A DNA stretch of 64,000 nucleotides. It comes from Calycina herbarum. Its lineage: Eukaryota; Ascomycota; Leotiomycetes; Helotiales; Pezizellaceae. Position numbers and translations under genes: made by a program. Each line of letters begins with the position of its first letter. The first letter of the stretch is position 1. Below the pieces are notes generated by a model that was not told the DNA's origin, ran no database searches, and worked only from the letters and a program-made list of their open reading frames with translations. Shown here piece after piece: positions 12,835 to 25,655 of the stretch. The stretch lies in contig LLEY01000252.1 of NCBI GenBank assembly GCA_001414485.1, positions 1 to 64,000 of the forward strand, given 5' to 3'.

Positions 12835-15072
12835 TCAACCCTCAACTCTCAACCCCTCTCTCCTCTTCCTCCCGAACCCCCACCCTATATAACTCCCCTT
12901 AACCACCCTATCACCCCCTCTCGCACCCTCACCACCATCTCCACCACCCCGTCTAATCCACACATTCCCCAACCCAAGCATGCACACAACCCCCAACCAA
13001 GAAAACGCACTCAACGCATAAAACCCAAGGACAATCCCTCTTTTCGCCGAGTCCCTCAACGCCTTCTGCGCACTTTCTGGCAAAGAATTGATAACGTTAT
13101 AGGAATTGGTTGATGAAGATGTTAAGTCGGAGGATGATATATTTGAATTGGAGGAGTTGGAGGTGGTGTTTATAGTGTTGTAGAGGATATTGAAGAGGAG
13201 GGTCGTGGAGATTGCTCCGCCGAGGGAGATGGAGAGGGACATGAGAGATACGATTCGGGCTATGCTTTGGGGGAAGTAACCTACTCCGTGGAGGGTTCCG
13301 GGCATGAAGCGGAGACCGGTTCCTGTTGATTGTATTGGCATTGTTTTTGTCTTTTGGGAAATGGGTTGAGGGGGAGGGGTGAAGAAGAGGGGTTTCTTAC
13401 CGACTCCTGTCAAGGCTAGCATGCCATAGATGAAAGATAGATTCCCGCCATTCAGAGATATGGCAAGAAGTGTTATCCCCAGAGATTCGATGAATGTTCC
13501 TAGGAAGAGGGGGTGGAAGGTTTGGCGCGGGAATTTATTACATGCGAACATCGCTAGGTATGCTCCTCCTAATTCGAAATTAGCACTTTATGTACAAATA
13601 CCAATTTTACCGAGAAGGGGTGACAAGTGCAGCGAGAGAGAAGAAGGAGAGAGAGGACGCACCTCCAAGTCCAGGTAAATAATATAACAAGTTCTGACCC
13701 GCCTTCCCTGGCGAAAAGTTCTTCACAAGTGAGAAGTACACGCCAACGAAGTAGAAGACGGCGTACATGGCCATGCCGGTTATGAAGTTGATGTACATCA
13801 ATATGCTGGCGTTCCGGGTGCAGACGAGTGTTAGTGGAATCATTGCTTCTTGGGTTGGGAATTTAAGTGCGAGAAGGGAGCCAGGCATCACTAGGGATTC
13901 GTAGAACAGGAAGCAGGCGATGAGAATGCAGCCTATTACGAGGGGTGCGATGACCTTTGCGGATGACCATTGGTATAGAGATCCTGCCCTGTAGGTTCGA
14001 GGTGTTAGTATTTTGAGGGGCAACGCTTGTGAGTACTCGCCAGGATGATAGAGAAGGAGTGATTTGGTGAAGAGAGAGAAAGGCTTACCAAGTCAAAGCA
14101 AGAATAAAAAGTCCAATCCCAAAAAGGAAAAGAAATTGACCCCCAAAATCAATAGTCAGAATCCTCGCCTTGAAAGTCTGAGGAAGCTCCACCTCCGAAC
14201 CCCCATCCGTTCTCGTGATCTTTTGCGCTCCAAGAAGTTCAGGTCGAAGAACAAAATGTATAATAGCAATACCAACAACCGCAATCGGGATATTGATAAT
14301 AAAACACCATCTCCAACTCACTTCCGTAAGATATCCTCCAACCACAGGTCCAATCCCATAACCAACTCCCGCTACAAGTGTGAATAATGTATTATTCTTC
14401 GCATTCTCCTTCAAAGAAACTTTATCCGCCAGAACGACTTTGGTGATTATTAAAGCACCCGCGGAACCAACTCCTTGAAGTGCTCGACCGAGGAGAAGCA
14501 TAGGGAATGCGGTGGTGGGTGCTGCGGAACATAAGGTACTTCCGATGAGGAGAATTATCATTGCTGATTGCAGAGCAGCATAGCGACCGAAGACATCAGC
14601 GAATTGGCCCCAGAAGGGAATGAATGATGCGGCTGTGAGGTTGTATGCTGAGACTATCCAGTTTATTTGGGATAGCTCATCTATGAGGCTGTTAGCGCAG
14701 CCCCAAAACTTCGTAACATAAGAAAATCGACAGCTGAAGCTCTAGTCGAAAGGACTTACTAAATTCTGAGGCGATATATGGAAGTGCCCCAGCTATGATG
14801 GTCGTATCAAGGGATTGGACCAGGAACGGTAGACTGAGACCTACAATCAGTTTCCAGCGATATTTTCTCATCGATTTTGTCTTCTGTTTGCAAATTTCGC
14901 ATGGCCCGTTCCTGTCATTGCTCGAGGCCTCGGTGTTTTTCTCTTTGCTGGAATCTTGAAAGTCCGGTACTTCGGAAGTGTGGTTGACATTCTGTTGGTG
15001 CTCGCAAAGCTGTGGTTGACCTGGACCCTTCAAATCCTTTTTGAAAAACTTCTTGTATATAATCGTAGCCAT
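12835..15072 (-). CDS. MFS multidrug efflux transporter, 14-TM (DHA2) type
   Basis: Five exons on the minus strand (15072-14760, 14680-14089, 13988-13663, 13568-13401, 13322-12835) give 628 aa and close on TGA. A charged cytosolic N-terminus of about 70 residues precedes TM1, which carries the drug/proton antiporter text LDTTIIAGALPYIASEF. Later landmarks are WGQFADVFGRYAALQ (the loop 2-3 motif), GRALQGVGSAG and GIGPVVGGYLTEVSWRW (antiporter motif C region). Many further hydrophobic helices follow, then a Ser/Asn-rich loop before the last helix and a basic C-terminal tail. It probably exports a toxic compound or metabolite by proton antiport at the plasma membrane. It is divergent to the Zn2Cys6 regulator at 16044. 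The fourth intron is open in frame (13400-13323), so retention would be hard to see from frame alone. Substrate unknown. Confidence 0.87.
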
Positions 15073-16043
15073 ACTTGTGCGCAAAATTAATAGGACAGAG
15101 AGTAACGATTTTCGGAGGTAAAGTCTCTTTCAAAATCAAAAAAATGACGCCAGTACTCCTACAACATTCAAAGACAAAGGGAAGGCTGAAAAAATAAGAG
15201 GCTGCCATCGTCTTTATTATTCCGAAGCCACATATAATGGTCGGTTGATAGATACCCCGGACGTACATAGGGAAATCAACCTACAGCCTTTGGAACCGGG
15301 AATTTGACAATGATGGTGCCAGAAAGCAGAATAGCATAGTACTCGAAACAGTAATTTTTTATGTTGAAATGTGTTGTGGATCATCAAGCTGGAGGGCTGT
15401 GACGAGCATCAACGCGTGTCGCTCTGATCTGCCTTGCGCAATGCAATTGAAAAGGTAACTTTGGAGCTGAAATTTCGAGGAATTTTGCTGGAGAAGGTTG
15501 AAGATGCTGTTGGGTTGAGGCACAGCAATGGCCCCGCGAAAGGCATATAAAAGCGGCATTTGATAGTTTTTGGTATATCTTACTTGCTAAAATAATAGCA
15601 GAATTAGTTGAAAACTTTAAGATATCTAACAAAATTGTCACCAGAACTTATAATTTTTCTTTGAAATTAGGACAAGACTCTGAAACTGGTGCCGCGTGTG
15701 TTAGTGCCCAACAAACCTAGTGCCGCTTTTGAAATAAGCACTTGCCCCAATTGGGCATGCACGATGTTGCTTCTCTTAGTGGTGCTTCTCCTCAACCTCT
15801 TCAACATCAAACATTTCCTTGTTTGGACGACAGCCTCTCCTGTTGTGATATCAATGAGCTTTACGGCACACCAATTTGCATGCAGAGATTCGATACTACG
15901 CCTTTAGATCCATCCTGTTAACGTCGTCGAATGAGCTCCACCAAACGGACTCTGGTTGGGGGTTTCAATTGGCCACTTGCCAAGATAGGCAGTTTCCGTG
16001 TTGAGCGGACCTAACTTGGGAAGAGTGCTTGCCATCGTACAGA
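15073..16043. promoter_or_regulatory. Shared divergent promoter of MFS transporter and Zn2Cys6 regulator
   Basis: A 971-bp interval separates the two start codons (15072 on minus, 16044 on plus), so both promoters lie here. Fungal Zn2Cys6 proteins often bind CGG-type half sites and control a neighbouring transporter, which fits this arrangement. I did not find a clean inverted CGG pair by eye. No convincing gene lies within the interval. Confidence 0.5.
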
Positions 16044-18187
16044 ATGGTCTTTTGTGGGAAACCATCTGGAGGGTGCCATGCGTGTAGATCACGAAAAACT
16101 AGAGTAAGTTCTGACATTTAGGATGTTGTGAATGCTGCGATTCCGGCAGTCATACGTCGTCTTCCGAGAACGACTGCCCCACATGGAAATCTTGTCGACC
16201 TACAACTCTCATCACGTTTTCAACTAACGAGCCACAGTGCGATAAAATCGGGATTGCCGAGGGGGGCTGCACACAGTGTAGAAAAGCAAAGAGAACATGT
16301 CCTGGTTATAGGGTCGTTGGCGAGTTGATGTTTAGGGATGAAAGCAGCAACGTCGTTCGGAAATTCAAAGCCAGGGAGGCACGAGACAAAAAGGCTTTGG
16401 CTCTGCGTAGCCCTGACACGAACAGTAGCCCATCAACTACAAGTAGTCCCGGATTTTCAGAAAGCGATCAAGAAGAAAAATATCAGTCTGATAGCTCGGC
16501 TACATCTCTCGAGGTTGTGCAGCAAGACCAACTATCCGTCTCATATTCCTTGGCACCAACCCTCGAAGATAGGGCCGCCTCCTTCTTTGCTTTTCACTAT
16601 ATTATTGATTCAAAAGGGCCAACGAAGACGCTGATGGATCGAGCAACCCACCTTTTTCAAGAACAGCATATCGATGAACATTTGCTTTCCAGCATGAGAG
16701 CTGTTGGGCTCGCCGCCTATTCCCATGCCGCCCATGCCCCATCTCTCATGAATAATGCCAAGTTTCAATACGTGAAAGCAATTCAGCTTACGAATGCTGC
16801 TCTTCGCCATCCTGATGATGTTAAGAAAGATAGTACATTGATGGCTATACAAATTCTCGCAGTATTTGAGACTGTCACTGGTTGTCGTCAGCGTTCGCTA
16901 AAGGACTGGATAGAGCACGTGTATGGAGCAGCAGCTGTTATTAACCTCCGTGGACCTGAACAAGTACAAACGATCGAGGGTCGACGAATGCTATTGCAAG
17001 CGATATCTAATATTCTGATCAACTGTGTCTATCGTGGCATCCGATTGCCCAAACACCTCCGAGGATACCTAGATGAAACTTTCAAGCAAGCGGAGGAAGT
17101 CAGGCCAGAATATCAATTGCTGGATGTCATGGTGCGGTTTGCAGATCTTCGAGCCGGTATTGAAGATGGGACCATAACAGGACCAGCCAACGTTCTTAAC
17201 ATTGCTCTAGATCTGGACAGCGTGCTTTTGAACTTATGCGCAAATCTTCCGCTTGGTTGGGAATACAAAACTATCTATACGGATGCCAACACCGATGTCA
17301 TTTTTGACGGTCGATACCATATCTATTGCGATTATCAAGTCTCACTCATGTGGAACTGGCTCCGAATACTAAGAATCATGTTGAACGGATTGGTTCGAGA
17401 GGTTTTACTCAAGGGTTTCTCAGCAACTCCACCACTTTTCACTCATGTCAAATATACTGCTCAGTTTCAGCTGGCCACTGAAACGGCATCTACCCTCCAG
17501 TCAGACATTTTGGCGAGTGTACCACAACATATTGGAAGAGGAAACCCACCACGATCGATGGCGACGGAACTCCCCTCAAACACCACTGAAGAGTTACCTC
17601 CGATCACCATGTCTTCAGCCTCGTTTCTTATCTGGCCGTTATGGTTTGCTGGAAACAGTAAGAACAACCATTCCTTTATTATTACCAATCTTTCTTGATG
17701 CTTCTATTTTTGTCATTCCTCTCCGGCCATCTTTTATTCTCATTACTTCGGCGCTTCTTGAATAATCGTAGATATTACCCGAGAATGTTTAGCAGAACGG
17801 GAGCATCCAGTTCCCGATTCTCTAGTGGCTTTTCGTATGATATTTACAATTATCCCAGCTTATTTTGTTTTATCCTTATGTACTAAAAATTCTTTTTTTT
17901 TGGTCTTACACATCTGCTCAAGTTTTTCAATTCGGATTTATTTGCTTTTATATATACCCCAAAACTAACTTTCTCATCACCTAGTGGCCAACGCTACCGA
18001 TAAGGTCCGGGAATTCACAATCAGGAATCTTCATTCTATCGGAAATAACCAAGGCGTGCAACAAGCTCATGTTCTAGCAAACCTACTCCAAACCTCATCC
18101 GCTATCAAAGTCTGGGACATGCAGAGGCAAACCGCCCACCCTTCGAAATCGGCACTCCTGCTCCAAGATGCCAACAAACCAAGTTAA
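16044..18187 (+). CDS. Zn2Cys6 (Gal4-type) fungal transcription factor
   Basis: Three exons (16044-16103, 16238-17657, 17985-18187) give 560 aa. The 60-nt first exon carries the first zinc-cluster half (GCHACRSRKTR) and exon 2 opens with the second (CDKIG...CTQCRKAKRTCPGYR), giving the six expected cysteines. The intron between them has a GTAAGT donor, a CTAAC branch site and a CAG acceptor. The GYR...LMFRDES segment after the cluster is typical of a common ascomycete subfamily. The remaining ~500 residues are helical with no second motif I can name; the last exon (DKVREFTIRNLHSIG...) has the conserved C-terminal look of this group. It probably regulates the divergent MFS gene. The second intron is long (327 nt); if it is retained the protein ends early, at 17698. 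Confidence 0.88.
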
Positions 18188-20894
<2,707 letters not shown>

Positions 20895-21411
20895 ACTAGA
20901 GTCTAGATAGGTTTGGGATGAGGTTTAGGTTCTTTGTATATATTTTATTTGTTCTGGGAGCGAGGGGGAAGAGCAATGTATATATCTTCGCCACATATAT
21001 TTCTTCACATTTTCATCTATTTCGTTATCGATTTTGGGATTCTCTGATTTCTTTCTGCAATTATTACCCGCTTCTGGTGTCACAGATCGAGACATTGCTC
21101 TTGGTACAAATACCTTTCTTGAATTGTGCGGAACAACCTAGGGTACTAAAAGGTATTGTCTCGAAAGGGTTAGAACAACTAGAAACTCAAATTCTTGATT
21201 CTCCTAAATACTCTGGAACAATGGCATTTGATTATCAATTTATCATTGTTGTACGCAGCAAAGACTGAGTCTCCCGCCGACAAGGTAGGAAACACTTCAC
21301 GTCGTTCTACTTTTCCGGTAAGAAATACTCATCACCTCCGGATTTTATTTGCATATCAAGGAAGGACCTCTAAATATCTCAAGAGATATAATTTCTAAGT
21401 CTCCTAGACTT

Positions 21412-21474
21412 CCTCGTAAGGTACGGGCTCTTACGAGGGGTCGTCACAACGTTGTGACTCGGCCCTGTTGAGGG
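21412..21474. repeat. Cluster of three inverted repeats / hairpins
   Basis: Within 63 bp there are three potential stems: a perfect 9-bp stem (CCTCGTAAG at 21412-21420 with CTTACGAGG at 21430-21438), a perfect 16-bp palindrome GTCACAACGTTGTGAC at 21443-21458, and a 4-bp stem with a GTTG loop (CCCT...AGGG at 21463-21474). No match to a tRNA, snoRNA or ribozyme core that I know. Confidence 0.65.
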
Positions 21475-21767
21475 TCGGAAATCGTTTAAATCGGCATGCC
21501 TGTGGTGTGCAATACCCGGTAAACTGCCCTAGAGGCTTCTGATTCACGCCCCCTGTAATAAGGTGTCGGTACCCTGAAGCAATAGAGGTAAGCGAGCCCA
21601 TGGGAGAGAACATGGGAGCCAATTTACAGGGAGGTTCACTGAACTACAGCACTCACGCCAGATTGCGGCTTCAGAGCACCATTACTAGGCATTATACCGC
21701 AGTGCACTGTATTCTCCATACTTTTAACCACATCCTCCCTCCGTACCAAATTTCGTGTGACTGAGTA

Positions 21768-22080
21768 TCGAGTAAGCCACCAAATATGAAGTAACCAAAC
21801 CCCACATTTGGGGGTCAAAAAGAGACGTCACGAGTAAGCCAGTCAATCGTCGAGTAAGCCACCAAATATGAAGTAACCAAACCCCATATTTGGGGGTCAA
21901 AAAGAGACGTCACGAGTAAGCCAGTCAATCGTCGAGTAAGCCAACCTCGCGTTTTGGGGCGAAAAGAGAGTTTCGAGTAAGCTATCACAGAACGAGTAAA
22001 CTTGCAAATAGCAAGTAACCCAAGTCGCACTTTTAGCGAGTAAGCCAAACAAACATCGAGTAAGGTGGTCAGAGTAAGTC
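21768..22080. repeat. 82-bp tandem repeat and GAGTAAG motif array
   Basis: The 82-bp unit starting TCGAGTAAGCCACCAA occurs at 21768 and 21850 with one visible difference (CACATTT versus CATATTT, a C to T at CpA), and a third partial unit starts at 21932. Within and after these units about ten copies of GAGTAA or GAGTAAG occur at irregular spacing up to 22075, with the related word AAGTAACC. One inverted copy, GGCTTACTCGA, sits at 22934-22944. The arrangement resembles subterminal repeats of a DNA transposon, but no terminal inverted repeat or target duplication was found. Confidence 0.7.
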
Positions 22081-23337
22081 ACTTGTAGAGTCCTATGGAA
22101 TATTTTCAAACCTTTCGACACTCACAGCCTAAGAGAATTATTCTTTTCTTCACGCTAACTCTTCTAATAAACATATATTATCAAACCCTTCGAACACTTC
22201 GAAACATCACCACTACCTCCACCAAAAAGAATTCGTGTCACACATCAGCTCAACGTTCGCGACATTTTTTGAACTCTCACGATGTGCACTCCGATGAAAC
22301 ATAAGGAGGCTGGGTGAAAATGCCACGGTACCACTTGGATTTAGCCTAAATATCAATTCCCCTCTTCCAACCCATCCTCCCCAACCTCTCTCTTTTCCAC
22401 ACGTCGCGTTCTCTTATCAAAAGCAAGCATCTTATCGCTGACTTTATTGCACACTCTCATCTAGTTCCGCGAATGAAAAAGAATACTCATAGGTATGACG
22501 CGAGCCTAGAGAAATAGTGAAAATACTCTCAAATAAAACAACTCAAATACTCAAATAAGCGAAGTATAAAAGCTCAACGGAGTGAAATTACAATGATTGG
22601 TAAAAGGATTTACTATAAACGCATTCACGTAAAGTAAAACCAACCAGAAGGTTCAAGTAGTTCAACTACCCAACTATCGCGATGAACAGTCGAGACTTGC
22701 AAATCTACATTCTCATTTATTATATATATCCATACTCACTCTACAAAATTACAGGAGTAATTAAATTTGCAAAAACAAGACATACTAAATAACTCAAAAT
22801 CTTCAATCTTAGCATACCTTCTAGAATAAAAAATATTCAATAGTTGTCAACCCAACCTCCATGTCAATTTCTCAATCCAAGAGAGGGTACATGACCCGTG
22901 AGTGGCTGTGAAGAAGCTTACCAGCTTCCCAGTGGCTTACTCGACACCGAGAAAGTTAGAGAGGAAGACGGTGGGGATATCAAGCCTCTCAAGCTCCTAG
23001 GTCGAAGGAAACGAACCCTAAGATTTCGTAACTCGGCTCTCTTCTCTTTGTTTATTTGAACCATGTTCTGGAATTCCATTCACATTATTTCAATTCTCGA
23101 AGACACTCAAAGAGATATATTCCTTCATTTCTTCCAGGAAAAATGTGGGATAATTACATAATAGCAAGTGTCTTAGGACAGCTGAGAGTCAGCAGTCACA
23201 AAGTCATGCAACCTGGGTTCCTATTCACGAAACGACCGATTAGTGGGATCTCCGTATCACATACATCCTTTCCTCAAAACAGCCAAGCCCGCAAGATGCA
23301 TAGCCCAAGTAGAAAAAAAAAAGCCAGGTAAAACAGA

Positions 23338-23372
23338 CTCTCCCTTTCTTTTGTTAAAAGAAAGAAAGAGAG
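23338..23372. repeat. Stem-loop, CTCT/CTTTCTTTT with complementary purine arm
   Basis: A pyrimidine arm (23338-23352) can pair with the purine arm AAAAGAAAGAAAGAGAG (23356-23372) across a 3-nt loop, with a small bulge. It lies about 230 bp beyond the stop codon of the leftward gene ending at 23601, so it may be in that gene's 3' UTR. Confidence 0.5.
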
Positions 23373-23600
23373 ACAACTTCCATTGAATACAAGATATTAT
23401 AATCTTACGAAACCTGACCTACCCTGCCATCTCGAAACATAAAACTGCTTGTAAGTAAGAAGAACAAAAGAGAACTCCCAATAAACCATCCCATCTAACA
23501 AAACTCCATACCCGATAAAGCCTTCCAACAACCCCCTCACGATCAAGTCCCGAGCTATCCAAGAACCCCCTCCCCATCCCCTTCCCTCTCGAATCCATAC

Positions 23601-25316
23601 TCACACACCACCCTCCACACTACTCCCAACCCTCCTCCCCAGCAATACCCTCCTAGGCCCCCTCAACTCCGGCGAACTAGCCCCATCAAGAAAAGTAAAG
23701 CCCGCACTCGGAATTCTATACCCCCTCTGCCCACCCCCATTCCCCCTAAAATCCCTCCCACCATAGCCACCAAACCACCCCTCTCGTCCATCATTTCCTT
23801 CCCGCCCACGAGCTCCAACCCACCCGCCCCCTCGCCCATGCCCACAATCATCCAAATCAAACCCACAACACACAAAGCAAAAGCAATTAAGCGACCCCAT
23901 CCACACACGATCGCAAGCCTCCAAGACCCTCTCGAGTTTACATTTCCAGCACCATGTTTTGCGTTCGCCCTCCGTCGTGTTTGGTGTGTTATTAGACATC
24001 AGATTTTCAGTCGAGGGATTGAGAGCTGAAGGTATGGAAGGGATGGAGTTTTGTCGTTCCGGAGACTGACGTGAGCCAGAAGGAGTCACAGCCCTTAGGG
24101 AGGTTGGTGTGACAACAAATTCCTGCGGCCCTTCAAGAACCGGAGGTTGAGGTGTAGAAGCAGCTTGCAGTCTTCGAAGTGCGGCTCGTCTACCACTTCG
24201 ATGGGGACAAGTAATTTGAGTTTCGCTGTGTTCAGGCATTGGTATAGCTTCCATGGGATTTACAGCCGAGGCGCTGGTATTTTCAATCGCCGTTCTCAAA
24301 AGATCGAGTTCCGAATCCCTCGCCGTCGCAGAGGGAGTGAACCTCACTCGTTGAACCAGTCTCTTCCGTCGACTACTAGGCATAGCCAAACTATGCGTAG
24401 GAACCCGTGCAAGCGGCGCACTCATAAAAGGATGTTCATTAATAGTAGCATACGCACTTCTCGGCGGACGAAATCGCGGTGCGATTCTCCCTCCCATCCC
24501 CGGGACTCTGCCCAAAATCACAGGTGCCTGAGAATTACACGAAGAAACCGCCGAAAGAGGAGAAGGCGAATTCGAAAGTCCAAGCCATCTCCGGAATCCA
24601 CCTGGATGTGCCTGATTCGCCGCCCGACGCGGAGGCGTAAGTACCTGTCCATCACTCCAAGAAGGCATTCCCGGTGGTGTCCCAGGGCGAGCAATAGGTG
24701 CGTGGAGAGGTGCTTTCGGTTGTGCATATACCTCGTGGATCGATGGCGCGGGACTACCTTCAATCTTAGAACAGGCCTCGTGGTAGGAGAGTTTAATCAA
24801 AGCCACATCATCAAAACTGAAAGATTGTTTTCGTCTCGGGACGCGGGAAATACAGAAACTATCTTGATGCGTGAGGGACTTGGTTTGACAAAGGTGATCC
24901 ACGGATTTCGTGCGGGCGAGAGAGCGCATTGTGAGGTTACTTTTTTGTTCGGTGATGGTGGTTAACATCGTGCCTTGCCCGTAGAGGAAATGTATATCTG
25001 GTAGGGCGATTGCTAGCCCTTTGTTTTCGCCAACCTTGGTATGAGCATCCTCATCTTTCCCCTTTGATATTTCCACCAGCGAGGCGACGGGGTCCTGGCC
25101 GTTGTTGTTTTCGTCGCTGATTGAGAAGTATGAGGCATCGTACATCGATTCATGGGGACTCGCAAGGTCGTCGGATGAATTTCGTAGGACGAATGAGGTT
25201 TTGCGTCGGACTTGTTTTGAGGACATGATTGAATTTGGAGATTGAGCTCGGGTGAGAAGTGGTTGGCGTGAAGGACTTGAGATATTAGGTTCTGCTGTGG
25301 AGCTGGCCGTGGCCAT
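23601..25316 (-). CDS. Unknown Ser/Pro/Arg-rich protein with Cys-rich C-terminal segment (571 aa)
   Basis: A single uninterrupted frame from the ATG at 25316 to the stop at 23601; the frame stays open 19 codons further upstream but without an ATG. Most of the protein is low-complexity, with many SP/TP and RR motifs (possible kinase sites) and no signal peptide. Around residues 460-500 is a Cys/Trp-rich segment (WCWKCKLERVLEACDRVW then NCFCFVCCGFDLDDCGHG), followed by a Gly/Arg-rich tail. The same DNA in another frame (about 23820-23908) encodes a hydrophobic stretch that looks like a membrane helix, so a frame error or missed intron near the 3' end is possible. I do not recognise the family. 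Long antisense frames over this gene are shadows. Confidence 0.65.
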   Translation of the reverse strand: MATASSTAEPNISSPSRQPLLTRAQSPNSIMSSKQVRRKTSFVLRNSSDDLASPHESMYDASYFSISDENNNGQDPVASLVEISKGKDEDAHTKVGENKGLAIALPDIHFLYGQGTMLTTITEQKSNLTMRSLARTKSVDHLCQTKSLTHQDSFCISRVPRRKQSFSFDDVALIKLSYHEACSKIEGSPAPSIHEVYAQPKAPLHAPIARPGTPPGMPSWSDGQVLTPPRRAANQAHPGGFRRWLGLSNSPSPLSAVSSCNSQAPVILGRVPGMGGRIAPRFRPPRSAYATINEHPFMSAPLARVPTHSLAMPSSRRKRLVQRVRFTPSATARDSELDLLRTAIENTSASAVNPMEAIPMPEHSETQITCPHRSGRRAALRRLQAASTPQPPVLEGPQEFVVTPTSLRAVTPSGSRQSPERQNSIPSIPSALNPSTENLMSNNTPNTTEGERKTWCWKCKLERVLEACDRVWMGSLNCFCFVCCGFDLDDCGHGRGGGWVGARGREGNDGREGWFGGYGGRDFRGNGGGQRGYRIPSAGFTFLDGASSPELRGPRRVLLGRRVGSSVEGGV

Positions 25317-25655
25317 TTCGAATATAAAGGGGTGCTGTAATAAAACTTGATATATATCAAAGAATACTTCCAAGATGGAAACAATGTTTGACTAGTCGCC
25401 ACAAGACGATGGCTAAAACATTCGTTGAATAGTTGCAGGCCAAAGATGATGATGAAAAGAAACAAGTCTGGAAGAATCTGAAAACGGAAGGAAGGCACGG
25501 AAACAAAGGTACGGAAGGAAGGGCTTGGAAGTACAGATAGTTCTTACTTTTGACATTGTTCTACAGACCATCGCACCTTCCCCTTATGACAACGCCATCG
25601 CTATGATATCAGAGGATCCCGTGAAGGAACCTAGAAGTATACCCCGTGCCCCAAC
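25317..25655. other. Short interval at the 5' end of the 23601-25316 gene
   Basis: This 339-bp interval holds the promoter of the leftward unknown gene and the 3' UTR of the leftward TFB1 gene. No further gene is seen. Confidence 0.5.

Larger units (their letters stand above)
20895..23600. other. 2.7-kb gene-free region with unexplained repeats
   Basis: After the xylanase 3' UTR there is no recognisable gene up to the leftward gene ending at 23601. The interval holds a cluster of three hairpins (21412-21474), an 82-bp tandem repeat with GAGTAAG motifs (21768-22080), AT-rich DNA (22080-22860) and a stem-loop at 23338-23372; these are listed separately. The region may contain the remains of a non-autonomous transposon. 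Confidence 0.55.

Noticed and set aside
9474..18187. A siderophore or secondary-metabolite gene cluster (sidL, MFS, regulator)
   Set aside because: No NRPS, PKS or oxygenase is present, and sidL is separated from the pair by 1.5 kb with a repeat field.
21412..21620. Hammerhead-like ribozyme or group I intron
   Set aside because: Conserved core bases of the hammerhead are not present and no group I core pairing could be identified by eye.
24147..24965. 272-aa plus-strand frame
   Set aside because: Lies wholly antisense to the 23601-25316 gene and translates to Arg/Ser-rich text caused by that gene's composition.
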